Positions 31,286 through 42,704 are shown, numbered from the stretch's first letter. The stretch is 64,000 nucleotides of DNA from Aporrectodea caliginosa (GCA_020284085.1 JACEVL010000145.1:82501-146500), one strand, 5' to 3'. Program-made: numbers and translations. Notes: generated by a model from the sequence alone, not told the origin.

Positions 31286-31378
31286 GAGGGTCGGTTAGGG
31301 TCAGGTTAGGCGTTGTGAGGGTCGGTTAGGGTCAGGCTAGGCGTCGTGAGGGTCCGTTAGGGTCTGGGTTAGGGTTTG
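31286..31378 (+). repeat. TTAGGG-like degenerate tandem repeat
   Basis: GGTCGGTTAGGGTCAGG-type units three to four times with GCGTCGTGAG spacers, ending GGGTTAGGGTTTGTG. Confidence 0.75.
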
Positions 31379-31614
31379 TGTCGTTATTAGAAAACATGGT
31401 CAATAACCTTCCACCGCATTAGGGAGTGTGTATCGGTCGACTCCTTTCACGTGCACAAAATCACGTGACATGCATTGACCAATTATGTAGCGGGCTTCTT
31501 GATTCGAGTCCCATGTATAGGCTCACGTCGGGCGTGACTGTATCCACGACCTTCAACGAAGTAATTATCGTATTTCATCAAAGGTTGTTGACGTGGATAA
31601 CGTGAAATTGTTTT

Positions 31615-31990
31615 GTTATCGTCGTTGAAACTAGCCATTGTACGGAACCACAGTTTAACGACATTTTGTGGCATAAAAGACCGTTGAAGTCGACAGAAAT
31701 TATTGTAACTTATTACATGTATTATCTTTCGAAAGTTTAACGACATCTAAAAACGATAATGGCTGTTGACATCTTTAAATATAATACTAATTGTATTTCA
31801 GTTAATTTTTAGGAGTTTCTTTTTTCGATAGTTTCTTCTTTCGTCATTATATTGAAAATATTCGTCGGAGTCTAATAAACTTTTTTGAAAGATAGGTTTA
31901 TATAAAGTCCTTTAAAACCTATTTAAAGGTGTCGAAGCAGATCGTAGCTGCGTAATTATTATTATTAGTAGTTTCCGGTGTTTAACGACA
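31615..31990 (+). repeat. R2-R2-R3-R2 module
   Basis: ACAGTTTAACGACATTTTGTGG, GAAAGTTTAACGACATC, TTATATAAAGTCC, ATTTAAAGGTGTCGAAGC and GTGTTTAACGACAGCTTATG in order (cores shown). Inverted twin at 25,815-26,165; decayed direct relatives at 39,400-39,600 and 47,030-47,300. Confidence 0.8.
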
Positions 31991-32103
31991 GCTTATGAGT
32001 GACTATGTGATGAATTTACTTATTACAATTATATGCGTGTGTGTGTGTGCGTATGTGTGCGCGCGTGTTTGTCCGTGTAAGTGCAGGTGTGTGTATGTGC
32101 GTA

Positions 32104-32206
32104 GTTGCTGCTTAAAGACTCTGTGTCATAACAGGATGACGTGCGTCGCCCTCTTTTTTCCAGGCTTCAGACTGGCACCGCCAGGGTACGGATAGTGGCG
32201 GAGTGA
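32104..32206 (+). repeat. R1 dispersed repeat
   Basis: ACTCTGTGTCATAACAGG, GTGCGTCGCCCTC, GACTGGCACCGCCAGGGTA and GTGGCGGAGTG. Confidence 0.75.
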
Positions 32207-32326
32207 AAGATTTACGATTAGCAGTAGTTCACATTGTTTAAACGACATATTACGGCTGCCATGGTCATTGACGCCGACTTTAGCGTACCTGTAAAGGTAG
32301 CCAATTATTACAAATCAAGTTGATTT

Positions 32327-32329
<3 letters not shown>

Positions 32330-32416
<87 letters not shown>

Positions 32417-32631
32417 TAATATCTTTTCTTTAATCAAGCGCTTGACAAACGCACTGCGCTGTACATTTACATGTTATGCAATTGAAACAATCTTAACTAG
32501 TTAACTACTAACAGAACAGACAGCCTGCAATACAACGGCGCTAATAGCAGCCTACAAAGCATATCCGCCCAACGGGGGCTCGAACTCGGTACCTCTCGGT
32601 CTCTGTGCCAGATGTTATGCAACGCGCCACC
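32330..32631 (-). mobile_element. SINE-A, full length
   Basis: (AAT)n tail at 32,331-32,415, then inverse body and the head with B box (inverse GGGGGCTCGAACTCGG) ending AACGCGCCACC. Confidence 0.85.
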
Positions 32632-32999
32632 TCATCGTCATTTCGTTAATCAGCAATTGAATCTGGGTAGATTTTGTTAACGAGGCTGTGGCATAAGGAA
32701 TATGATTAGCGTCGACCTCCTATTTCCGTGATTTGGCCTGGCATCACCGAAATTCAGGTAGCGGAAGAGTTCTCTGTATGCTATTAGGTAGGTAGTTTTC
32801 TTTTGACGGCGTTATATCATGACGCAGATGATAGGAGTCTCCTCCTCCTTTATCCATCTTTGGACTGGCGTCACCCGAGTGTGGTAGTTAGGTCTCCAGA
32901 CTGGATTGAATATAATGGTTTAACGAAACTTTATCGTATCAAAGGCCACTGAAGTCGATGGGATAAATACTTGACGATTAACAAACATTAAAGGTCAGT

Positions 33000-33110
33000 T
33001 GCTGTTTGACGACCCTGTGTCATGACATAAATTATTAGCGTCGCCCTCTTCCTTACTCCAGGTTGAGAACTGGCACTACCGCAGTACGAACAGTGCCAGA
33101 ATTGTGGAAT
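33000..33110 (+). repeat. R1 dispersed repeat
   Basis: TGACGACCCTGTGTCATGAC, TTAGCGTCGCCCTC, GAACTGGCACTACCGCAGTA. Confidence 0.75.
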
Positions 33111-33414
33111 TTGCAAGTAGTAGTTTGAACAGTTTCCAATGTTTAACGAACAAAATCTTTCCCACGCCTTTGTTCGATGGATTAGCTAAAATCAAATGAA
33201 CATTTTATATATAAGAACGGCTACACCTATTTTAAAGGTGTCTAAGGAAATCATAGCATTATTAGCGGAAGCCTGTGTTTAACAAACTCTTGTCGCTTCC
33301 AGGGCTTTTGATGTCACCCTTACATTAACTCTTTCATTCTGTTTTCGAAATTTTCCTCTACACTTTGGTAAGTAAGGTCTCTGGACCATGAGAAGTTGGT
33401 TGGTTAATTGATGT

Positions 33415-33512
33415 TTAACGACGCTGTTTTAATAACAAAGACGATAGGCGTCGCCCTCCTCTTTTATCACGACTTGGGACTGGTAATATCAGAGAACGGG
33501 CATTGGCGGAGT
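33415..33512 (+). repeat. R1 dispersed repeat
   Basis: GTTTAACGACGCTGTTTTAA, TAGGCGTCGCCCTCCTC, GGGACTGGTAATATCAG, GGCGGAGTT. Confidence 0.75.
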
Positions 33513-33879
33513 TCCAACATTAAATGAACGCATTTGATAAAAAAAAATGTCGATGGAACATGTTCTACAGTTGTATAAGTTGAGATCCGCATTTTATGGA
33601 AAATTACCAATTGTTTAAGGACCGTGTGACGTCGACCTTTCATTCATATTACATTGCTAAAATTCTTTTTTGTTAAATCTCCAGGGTCTATTATATTTTT
33701 GCATGAAATGCCGTTGACGTGGATCGAGTTCTAGTGCAATTTTCTCATATTATGTCCGTATGATTGTAGTTGATCGACATGTCACGGCAAGAATGTCACG
33801 TGATGAATAGTATAGTATGACCGATTCATCCAGAAATTTTATATAGAAGCCGTGGAGTTTATTTTAAAGATGTTTAATT

Positions 33880-34158
33880 TCAGACAAGGAAATTGAATCG
33901 TTTTGGGCAAATATGTAGAATGGTTGACAAAATTTAAAAAAACGTGATGAATGGAATTATGGACAGGAATTGGTGACTGAGAAACCAATTAACATGGGGT
34001 GGACGGATAGTACCATGGATTGGTACGAAAATGATCTGCATATCGTGAGAATTGCAGCGAAGGATCGGGCTTTGAGGATACAAGCGATGATGCGTGCATT
34101 TCACAATTATGTTAAATATAATAGCAAACCTATGAAAAACTATGGGATACTGAGGTGA
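33880..34158 (+). pseudogene. LINE ORF2 C-terminal tail (GHICRM type)
   Basis: RFGQICRMVD near 33,897-33,927, then WTDSTMDWYENDLHIVRIAA followed by KDRALR. The FGHICRM ... W-D ... AAKDR pattern is the C-terminus common to many metazoan LINE ORF2 proteins. Stops interrupt the frame. Relatives at 43,370, 50,085, 51,715 and 59,640. Confidence 0.6.
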
Positions 34159-34272
34159 CACCTAAGTGACACCTATGTGACACTTAAGTGACACCTATGG
34201 GACATTATGGGACACCAATTGGACACACATATGGGACACCGGTGGGACACCAATTGGAGAACTCTGGGACAC
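34153..34272 (+). repeat. (GACACCTATGG)n minisatellite
   Basis: GTGACACCTAAGTGACACC-type units, 10-12 bp each, directly after the LINE tail. Confidence 0.85.
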
Positions 34273-34926
34273 ACGAATAGAGCAGCCTGCCTATTGAGGA
34301 CTTGATTTCATATAGCGCCAGTGCTTAGGCTGGTCTCCCTGTGGCTTTATGTGGCGCTGCGAAATTTCGAAGGTTTACATTTACACGTACATTACGTCAC
34401 CGCACATGTCATCTACATTTGATCCTTTGAATGTCAGCGACTGGATTGGAAGACTTTAACGAAATATTTTACAACATCAGAGGCCGCTGACGTCGATATG
34501 AAAAAGTTGATTAAATATTCATCACCGATGAAGAAACTAGCCATTGTATGGATCCAGAGTTAAAGGACATCTTATGGCAACAAAGGAAATTGACGTCGAC
34601 AGAAATTATTTTGGCTTAATCCATTATTATTATTACTAATTCCAAAGTTTGACGACGTCTTATGGCTACAATGGCCGTTGACTTCTTTAAAGACAATATT
34701 TGCATTTGAGTTAATTTTATAAGAATTTATTTCATCGATAGTTTGTTCCCACTTGATATATCGAATTAAAATATCGCTTAATACGTGAAACGAAATTTTA
34801 AATATATATACTGTCGTTTGTAAACTATTTAAAGGTGTCAAAGCAGATCGTTACATCATATTAAAAGGTTTCCAGTGTTTAACGCCATCTTAAATGCTGC
34901 CAGAGTATTTTAGCGTTCACCCTACT

Positions 34927-35356
34927 TCATTCATTCATTCATTCATTCGGGAATTTATATAGCGCCCCTTCAAGGAAACTACTCAGAGGCGCTCCAGACT
35001 CCAACGCGCCCAAAAAGAACAGTTTTAGTTTAGTAAGGAAAGTTTCAGGCAGACTCCCAGGGTGTAGACGCAGCTCTAGAGGAAAACCATTCCAAATCAT
35101 TAGTCCTGCCACAGAAAAAGCTCGGTTCTGCATTGTTGCAGTACGAGCAAAAGGAACCATAAGAACTCCTTTTTCTGCGGAGCGTAGGAGGCGACGCCCT
35201 GGGACAACCGAAATCAAACAGCAGAGCTCACGGAGGTAAGTTGGGGCGAGGCCCTGGAGACAGCGCAAAACCAAGGCAGCTACCCTGTACTCGATGCGCT
35301 GGCAGACAGGGAGCCAGTGGAAGACCTCCAGCATGTAGCTGGAGACGTGTCCATAC
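34927..35356 (-). pseudogene. L2-like LINE ORF2 C-terminus
   Basis: Minus-strand frame with HWLPVCQRIEYRVAALVL, GLAPTYLRELC, ARTATMQNRAFSVAGLMIW to a one-base deletion that shifts the last residues relative to the 17-kb copy. (ATTC)n tail at the left end. Truncated after the GHVSSY block. Confidence 0.85.
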
Positions 35357-35445
35357 TTCGTATGTCATATATAGACTATTGTATTGTACTGTATTGTTGT
35401 ATTACAAGCTGTCTGTTCTGTTAGCTGTCTGTTCAGCATTGCACA

Positions 35446-36267
35446 AAATTCCAAGGGGCAATATCAACCTACATTGAAATAAACGCCAGCATTGTCCAAG
35501 GATCGGGATTTGGGCCCGTTAACTTCATTAATGCTATTTCCAGGTTTAGCACTGTCTACCCCACAAATAGGCTACTCAAATACGCCGACGATTGCTACCT
35601 TCTCATTCCTTCTTCAAATAGTGCTTCTGTCTCTATTGAACTGGACAATGTCTCCCGATGGGCTGCCGAATGTAACTTAACGCTGAATAAAAAGAAAACC
35701 AGTGAAATGTTGATCCTCCGCAAAAGGACGGGCCCTGGGAACTTAACAACTCCATGCGTCACCCCAGGCCTAACTAGGGTTACTAGTATGGTAATTTTAG
35801 GAGTCACCATTTCCAACTTCTTAGGATTTGAAAATCACATTCACCGAATATGCTGTCAGGCCCGCCAATCTCTCTATGCCTTGCGGACTCTGGTCGCTCA
35901 CGGCTTGCGAGGTCCGCTGCTTTTTGATGTCGTGCGTGCCACAACCCTGGCACGGATGCTTTATGCCTCGCCTGTTTGGTGGGGTTTCGCGGGGCAGTGC
36001 GAAAGGAACAGGCTTCAGACCTTGATACGTCGCCTCATTCGCTATCATTACCTTCCTGAGGACTCACCGTCCTTTGAGCAGTTATGCTTAAAGGCGGATT
36101 CCCGTCTTTTCTCTGCTGTTCTGACCGATAAAGGTCATGTGCTACATGCCTTGCTTCCTCCTGTTAAAACTTCCGTTTATTCTCTTCGCCCCAGGGCCCA
36201 TGATCGTGTCATTCCTCCCGCTGATAGCCTGATGCGAAAAACCTACATCACTATAAATTATATAGGA
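35446..36267 (+). CDS. CR1-like LINE ORF2, C-terminal reverse transcriptase
   Basis: Open from about 35,446: INASIVQGSGFGPVNFI (palm motif with GSGFGP), LLKYADDCYLLIPSSNS (catalytic YADD), CNLTLNKKKTSEMLILRK, ILGVTISNFLG, then QARQSLYALRTLVAHGL, RMLYASPVWWGF, LQTLIRRLIRYHYLPED and YSLRPRAHDR near the end. GSGxGP and the WWGF block separate it from the L2-like copies. 5'-truncated; frame uninterrupted to the stop at 36,268-36,270, so relatively young. Confidence 0.88.
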
Positions 36268-36270
36268 TGA

Positions 36271-36390
36271 TTTATAGGACATAAATAAGATAGACTAGCT
36301 AATTTAGATTTTTGCGACTACTATGATGTCTGTACACCAAAATGCGGTTAGCAATTGGTTTATTAAAGGATATTCTTACTTACTTACTTA
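36271..36390 (+). mobile_element. CR1-like LINE 3' UTR with (CTTA)n tail
   Basis: ACCAAAATGCGGTTAGCAATT, then TTAAAGGATATTCTTAC and CTTA repeats (core strings shortened). Confidence 0.8.
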
Positions 36391-36482
36391 CTTAGTAGTT
36401 AAGATTTAAATTGCATAACATGTAAATGTACAGCGCAGTGCGTTTGTCAGGCGCTTATTAAAGAAAAGATTATTCTTATTAT
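36391..36482 (+). mobile_element. SINE-A 3' fragment
   Basis: TAGTAGTTAAGATTTAAATTG, AATGTACAGCGCAGTGCG, GGCGCTTATTAAAG. It abuts the CR1-like tail. Confidence 0.8.
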
Positions 36483-36549
36483 TACTATGGGGTAAATTTA
36501 GTGATTATAATGTGTGTGTGTACGCGCGCGCGCGTTTGTGTGGATGTTT

Positions 36550-36656
36550 GTGTAGTTGCTGTTTAACGACACTGCGTCATAACAAAGATTATTAGCTCGC
36601 CCCTCCTTCATACAGGCTCGAGACGGGCCCCACCAGAATAAAGACAGTGGCGGAAT
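36550..36656 (+). repeat. R1 dispersed repeat
   Basis: GCTGTTTAACGACACTGCG, CTCGCCCCTCCTTC, GGGCCCCACCAGAATA, GGCGGAATT. Confidence 0.75.
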
Positions 36657-37474
36657 TAAAGAAAGTTAGCAGTAGTTTCCACTGTTTAACGATATCTTAC
36701 GACTGTTTTTGGGGCTGGGCGTTAACGTCGACTTTAGCCTACCTCTTATTCTAGTTTTTGAAACTGCTGGTTATTTTATTCTTCAATTTACCGATATCTC
36801 TTTTTCATATCGCAAATCAGCGATTGAATCTTGTTAGATTCTGTTTATCGAAGCTGTGTGATAAGGAAATGATTTGAGTCGACCTCCTGTTTACGTGCTT
36901 TTGCCTGGCATCACCCGAAATGCAGGTAGTGGAAGAGTTATCCGTTTACGCAATTATGTGGGTAATTTTCTTTGACGCCCTATATCATGTCCGCAGATAA
37001 TGGGAATTCCCTATCCATCTTTGGACTGGCATCACCCGAATGCGGTAGTTGGGTCTGGAGACTGGATTGGATAATAAGAGTTTAATCTGATCGTATCAAA
37101 GTCCGCTCACATCGGGGGGAAAATGTGTCGAATAACAAGCATTAAAGGTCATTTGCTGTTTAACTGCACTGTTTCTTAACATTTCTTTTCTAATATTCTG
37201 TGTTTAACGACGTCTTGTGGTTGCCAGGACCGTTTACGTCGACCTTAAATTACGTATTATTTCCACGAACTTGTTGAAAGTCAAATTAAGTCGTTTGATC
37301 GAAAACTTCCTATATATAACATTGTTTAAAACTTATTTACAGGTGTTGAGGCAGATCCCAACATTATTCGTTGTTTGCGATGTTTAACGACATCTTACAT
37401 GTATAAGTGGCTAGCGACGTTAGCGTTCATATTATATTACTACGTTCTATTTATTAAAGCTGAAGGATCAAACA

Positions 37475-37540
37475 CCGTCACTATTCTAACTGTGTTGGTG
37501 CCAGTCCCTAGCCTTAATAAAGGAGGAAGGCGATAACCAA
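37475..37540 (-). repeat. R1 fragment
   Basis: CCGTCACTATTCTAACTG, GTGCCAGTCCCTAGCC, GGAGGAAGGCGATAAC. Paralogous to 46,655-46,722. Confidence 0.7.
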
Positions 37541-37925
37541 GGTCCTGGAGACCCGGACAGAGGTAGAAAAAGTAATCCAGAGGAACTCAAGAGTTAAAGC
37601 CTCTAGGTTAATATTTGCAAGTTGCTGGCGTGTGCCGAGTCAGATAGAGTGGACCTTGTTCGGGTTTAGTCGTCGGCGGTTTGAAGACATCCAGGCCTCT
37701 AAGGTCTGCATAGCAGGCTAATTCCTCGGACCGCAGCGGCAACTGCAGACGCCAGTCAGTGAACATTAGGCCTGAAAGTCGTCTGCATAATATTGACTCA
37801 AGACAGAACCAGGCGCCAAAGAGGGGGCCAATTCTGCAGAATAGATTACGTAAAGCAGAAGACCCAGGACCGAACTTTGGGGTAAGCCCAGGGCAACCTT
37901 GTGGACCCACAAGTAATAATACAGT
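37541..37925 (-). pseudogene. L2-like LINE RT remnant
   Basis: On the minus strand, with shifts: LPQSSVLGLLLYVIYSAEL, QYYADDFQA, EAWMSSNRRRLNPNK, LGTRQQLANINLEALTLEF and TFSTSVR, the same blocks as in the 1.1-kb copy. Decayed and cut before the thumb region. Confidence 0.7.
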
Positions 37926-37930
37926 AATAC

Positions 37931-38045
37931 AGTTGACATTGTCTATGATACACATATTGTGATAAAATGATTTCATTCAAATTAAATAATATTTTGCAGC
38001 AATTGTCCCACGCAAGAAATGTTAGCAGTACACATACAGAGTTAT
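37931..38045. repeat. Conserved AT-rich module
   Basis: TTGTCTATGATACACATATTG and GCAGCAATTGTCCCACGC (core strings) recur at 39,830-40,220, 51,930-52,020 and 57,000-57,080. Confidence 0.55.
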
Positions 38046-38110
38046 AAACGCTGAACCAATTCTCACACTGTTCCATTTATCAATTGCCTTTCTGTTATGT
38101 AACTCGCTGT
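38046..38110 (+). repeat. Paralogous empty site of the mariner insertion
   Basis: CCAATTCTCACACTGTTCC ... TTATGTAACTCGCTGTTCT runs without interruption where 27,800-29,070 holds the transposon. Confidence 0.8.
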
Positions 38111-38111
38111 T

Positions 38112-38437
<326 letters not shown>

Positions 38438-38504
38438 GTTTATGTACATACAATTTTATTGTTAGTTAATGTTGTACTCGTATTAACATTAACTGTTGAT
38501 TGTT

Positions 38505-38583
38505 GTTAAGATGTATGTACACCAGAGTGCGGATATGCAATTGGTTTTATTAAAGAATATACTTACTTACTTACTTACTTACT
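38505..38583 (+). mobile_element. CR1-like LINE 3' tail
   Basis: TATGTACACCAGAGTGCGG, CAATTGGTTTTATTAAAG and (CTTA)n. Confidence 0.7.
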
Positions 38584-38649
38584 ATTAAACGAATATAGGT
38601 CCTACATCCTTCCAACCTTCAACTGAACGAAAACTTCGTGTTTGGTATG

Positions 38650-38900
38650 GTATCCTCAGTTTAACGGCAGCTTATGACAACATTGGCCGTTGCAGCCGAC
38701 AAAGATTAGTTTTTGGCATATTACAGCTCATATATAACTTCGTGTTTGAACGAAACTGCTGGATATATGACATCGGATTAAATCTATTTAAAGGTGTCCT
38801 AACAAATCGGAATATTATTTGTTGTATGTAGTGATTAACTGGGCTGGCTTTACCAGAGTTCGGACACCCGTAGCTATGGTTTATAGGAATAATATACAAC
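38650..38900 (+). repeat. R2 box and R3 unit
   Basis: CAGTTTAACGGCAGCTTATG, then TTCGTGTTTGAACGAAAC, ATTTAAAGGTGTCCTAAC at 38,786. Confidence 0.7.
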
Positions 38901-39161
38901 TATGTGCGCAAGGTTTCAAACGTCTCTGTGGAGCCTCGAATTCATCTTAGTGTTTTAGCGACATCTCATGGCCACCAGTGCCATTGACGTCGACCTCACC
39001 ATATTTGTCAGCTTCTTTGAGTCTTTGAAAGTTAGTGGTTGGATTGGATCAGTGAGTTTAACGAAATAATTATCTTATTACATCAAAGGTCGTTGAAACT
39101 GAATAGTTATCACTGTTAAAACCAGCCATTGGTTGGATCGTGCGATCGAGATTTTAACGAC
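38901..39161 (+). repeat. Decayed R2 series
   Basis: GCGACATCTCATGGCC and later ATTTTAACGACATT; the latter is split by SINE-B. Confidence 0.55.
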
Positions 39162-39389
39162 ATTCATTCATTCATTTCAGATATTTATATAGCGCCCCTT
39201 CAAGGTTTCTACTCAGAGGCGCTCCCGACAACAGCGCGGACACAGAATCGGAGTTTCACGCCGAAGCGCATGAGCAATTGCGAGTGAAGGACTTGCCCAG
39301 GGTCCCTACGCGGCGGCTTGAGGTGGATTCGAACCCGCAACCCTCCGGCTGCAAGGCACCGAACATACCTTTACATCACCGCGCCCCAC
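39162..39389 (-). mobile_element. SINE-B inserted into an R2 box
   Basis: On the minus strand: tRNA head with B box GGGTTCGAATCCACC, then CGCAATTGCTCATGCGC, and a LINE-type end GAGCGCCTCTGAGTAG with TATATAAAT and (GAAT)n tail. Left flank TTTTAACGACAT and right flank ACATGGCAACAACG together restore an R2 box; ACAT may be the target duplication. Confidence 0.82.
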
Positions 39390-40615
39390 ATGGCAACAAC
39401 GACCGCTGACGTCGACAGAAAATATTGAAACTGAATACATTTAGTATTTTTCCGAAGTTTAGCGACCTAATACATTTATTACTTTTCGAAAGTTTAACGA
39501 CATCCTGAAAACTATAATGGCCGTTGGCGTCTTTGAAAATAACAATTGTATTTCAGTTAATTTTTAAGAGTTTATTTTTCGATAGTTTCAACTTGCTTAA
39601 TACACTGACGGAAATTTTTATGAATAGATTAAACTAATTATTTTATTTAACTACAGTTTAACGTCGTCTTATGACATCAAAGGTCGTTGACGACAATACG
39701 GAAAATATACAATACAATCAGAACAAGAAACTTATAGCATCCGAACGACACCATTAAAGGTGTCAAACGGAGCTTTACAATTTCACTACTATTCAATATT
39801 TTTGCAACATAAAGTAGTACATCTCACACTGTCTGTGATTATTATGTCCTGACAAACTTCATTTACTAACAAAGCATACATGTATTATAATCTACTAAGG
39901 TACTCTCCCAAAATGTTGATGTACCTATCAAAAACACTATAATAAAAATGTTCATTAACGAAATAAGTATACATGTTTTATAATTGTTTAAAGTACTCTT
40001 TTAAACTGTTCATATATATAACACATATACAATTCAATAAGTACAAGAACCTTAGAGCGTCTGAACAACACTATTCAAGGTGTTGAAACAGAGCTTTACA
40101 ATTTCACTGATATTCAATATTTTTCAATATAAAGTAGTTCATCTCATTGTCTATGATTTCCATATCCTAACAAACAGAATTTATGCAAATTAAACAATAT
40201 TATTATGCAGCAATTTTTCCACAAAAGACATTTACGAAGTACTCTTTCAAACATTTCATGTACCGGTATCTAATACACTATAACCAAAACTCCACCAACC
40301 AAAAAAGCATACATGTAACATAATTGTTTAAAGTTTAGCCTCAATAGATTCAAATTACAATCATAGAACTCTTACTGCAACATAGTAATGCAGCACCATG
40401 CAACACAGTAGCCACCCCTATACAGTAACAAAACCAAACCACATGTAATATTGAAGAAACAAAGTTGAACAATTATAATATGTCAACACAGATATTCATT
40501 AATGATTAAACTAAACTTTCAGGTAGGCGTATAAAAAGTCTTTTTAAAAGCTATTGAAAGGTGTCGAAGCAGATCATGGCAGTGTAAAAATAATTATGAT
40601 TCCTAGTTTCCGGTG
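39390..40615 (+). repeat. R2/R3 modules and AT-rich flank
   Basis: R2 boxes near 39,480 and 39,655, R3 boxes at 39,754 (ATTAAAGGTGTCAAACGG), 40,078 (decayed) and 40,556 (GAAAGGTGTCGAAGC). No gene seen in the 1.2 kb. Confidence 0.6.
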
Positions 40616-40619
40616 TTAA

Positions 40620-41573
40620 CCCTAGGGCTACCAAGCTTTTTTGTAACACGGACTACCAAGGGGGTGGTTACCACCCCCTGGATTTCGTGTTTGGTTTCAC
40701 ATATCATAACTTGTAATATAGCAATGGATTCAGCATTCATTTCTGCACAGAATGGTATAGTTGTACATTATGTGAATGCACCTCGAAATTACATCACTTT
40801 TAACAACGGAACCCATTAATTAGCAATATTGTATATTATTGCGTACATTTTCTACTTTTGGATAAACAAATATAAGATTATGTGTGTTTTGAAACTAATC
40901 CATGTATAAAAGATACACAAAATCATCCCTACACATGTTTATATAGTATAAATGTACATCCATACATATATATCCATACATATATATATCGGTTTACGTT
41001 GTAATGCTGTATTCAGCGATTTTCACACAGATTACGCGTATTATTATTTATTTTGATCACTTCCGGTATTCAAAAGACAAAGATGTAGGTATGCAAATGA
41101 AGCCCTACATTCCCTCTAAAGAATGGTATCTTTGTTTCTCTTCCAGGAAGACAAATGAATATGCTACAGACAAAACACTAAGGGGGGAGTCCTTCCATTC
41201 AGCCATTTTTCACGCATATTACGCGTATTATTATTTATTTTGAGCACTTCCGGTTGTCACAGGTCAACTCAGTGACCATAGAAATGTAGCCCCACATTCC
41301 CTCTATAGAATGGTATAATTTGTGTCTCTTAATATTAAATGACGGATAAGATATAGTCGAAAATCTAGGGGGGTGGTATCCACCCCCTGGTGCCTCGGGT
41401 ATATTGGGTATAACTTTTGAACGGTGTGAGATATCATCTCACATTTTACCTCAAAACGTGTGTAAATGAACCCCCTACAGCTACCTAAAAGGTCAAATTT
41501 TTATTCCATACGGAAAAAGTTTGAAATGAATAAAACCTAGGGGGTGGCAACCACCCCCTTGGTAGCCCGAGGG
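40620..41573. mobile_element. TTAA MITE (CCCTAGGG family), copy 1, 954 bp
   Basis: TTAA at 40,616-40,619 and 41,574-41,577. Ends CCCTAGGGCTACCAAG and, inverted, CCCTCGGGCTACCAAG. Subterminal palindrome GGGGGTGGTTACCACCCCC. Internally CAGCCATTTTTCACG / TTACGCGTATTATTATTT occurs twice. No transposase. Confidence 0.88.
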
Positions 41574-41884
41574 TTAAACGACAACTTATGAGTTGCCAGA
41601 GGTCGTTAGCGTTTACCAAACTTACTATATCACCAAGTGACCAAGTGTTAAGAACAGTTAAGTGGTATTACAATATGTGAGTGTGCGTACGTGTGTGTGT
41701 GTGCGTGTGTGTGAGTGTAGGTGCGGGTGTGTGCGTAGATGCTGTTTAGAAACTCTGCGTCATAACAGGAAGAAATGACTCTCCCACCTTTTTTTCTATG
41801 CTTGGGACTGGCACCACCAAAATACGGACATTGACCTCCTATTTCCATGCCTTTGTCTGACACTGCCCGAAATGCGGTATCGCT

Positions 41885-42150
41885 CCTTGCGCTCTGCTGA
41901 TTGGCTAGATCTTTTTGTTCCTAGGACTAGGACTGGCTTGGCTCAACGCCGGGCATTTGCTGTGGTTGGGCCTTCTACTTGGAATGACCTTCCCCCTCAT
42001 TAAGGGCTAAACTAATGACGAGTTTTTCCTCTTTGGTCTCTCGATCTTTAAAGACGTTTCTTTTCCCCGGGGTTTTCGTGCTGAGAGCGCTTCTGAATAG
42101 TTATTCTGAGAGAGGCGCTATATATATATATATATATATATATCTTTAGA
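41885..42150 (+). mobile_element. L2-like LINE 3' fragment
   Basis: RSLRSADWLDLFVPRTRTG, LAQRRAFAVVGPSTWNDLP, then GAGAGAGGCGCTATATATA (here expanded to a TA tract) and (AATAC)n. Confidence 0.8.
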
Positions 42151-42170
42151 TACAATACAATACAATACAA

Positions 42171-42310
42171 TGGTTCTAGGACGATTGGTCATAGGACGAT
42201 TGGTCATAGGGACGATTGGTCATAGGACGATTGGTCATACGGACGATTGGTCATACGGACGATTGGTCATAGGACGATTGGTCATAGGGCCTACCGGTCA
42301 TAGGTCCTAT
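42171..42310 (+). repeat. 17-bp minisatellite, direct
   Basis: About nine units of GGACGATTGGTCATA. Confidence 0.93.
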
Positions 42311-42615
42311 CGGCGATGGGACTGTCGAAGGCTATCGAAGGCTAAAACAACTTTCTTACTATACTTTATATACTATAATATATAATATATCTTTCACTGC
42401 AAATGAATGTCTTGCTTTGGTTTCATTGCCTTTTATACCTGAGTAAGATGCGGGTGAAACGTTTATTTCTTCGGGATCAATCTCCAAACGTTAAGTTCTT
42501 TGAAGTGAGTTGATCCCTGTAAGTATTACCCTAAGAAGTGTCTTGATTGTAAGCTTAAAACTAAGAATGTCCATAACTAACGACTACAACGAATTATGTC
42601 GGTTTATTATCGGCA

Positions 42616-42704
42616 TATGACCAATCGTCCTATGACCAATTGTCCTATGACCAATCGTCCTATGACCAATCGTCCTATGACCAATCGTCCTATGACCAAT
42701 CGTC
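42616..42704 (-). repeat. 17-bp minisatellite, inverted
   Basis: About six units of TATGACCAATCGTCC, reverse complement of the array 300 bp upstream. Confidence 0.93.

Larger units (their letters stand above)
31990..34925 (+). repeat. Composite long unit, copy 1
   Basis: Order: GT-rich tract, R1, R2, SINE-A insertion, 'CTGGCATCACCGAA' variant of R1, second R1 variants at 32,820, 33,000 and 33,420, R3 (33,231), LINE ORF2 tail, GACACC minisatellite, R2 pair (34,550-34,690), R3 (34,830). The same order recurs at 41,640-44,395 and 47,395-51,070. Confidence 0.75.
36490..37930 (+). repeat. Composite short unit, copy 1
   Basis: GT-rich tract, R1 (36,550-36,656), R2, the two CTGGCATCACCCGAA variants, R3 (37,338), R2, then an inverse R1 joined to a minus-strand LINE RT. 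Same order at 44,960-47,390. Confidence 0.75.
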
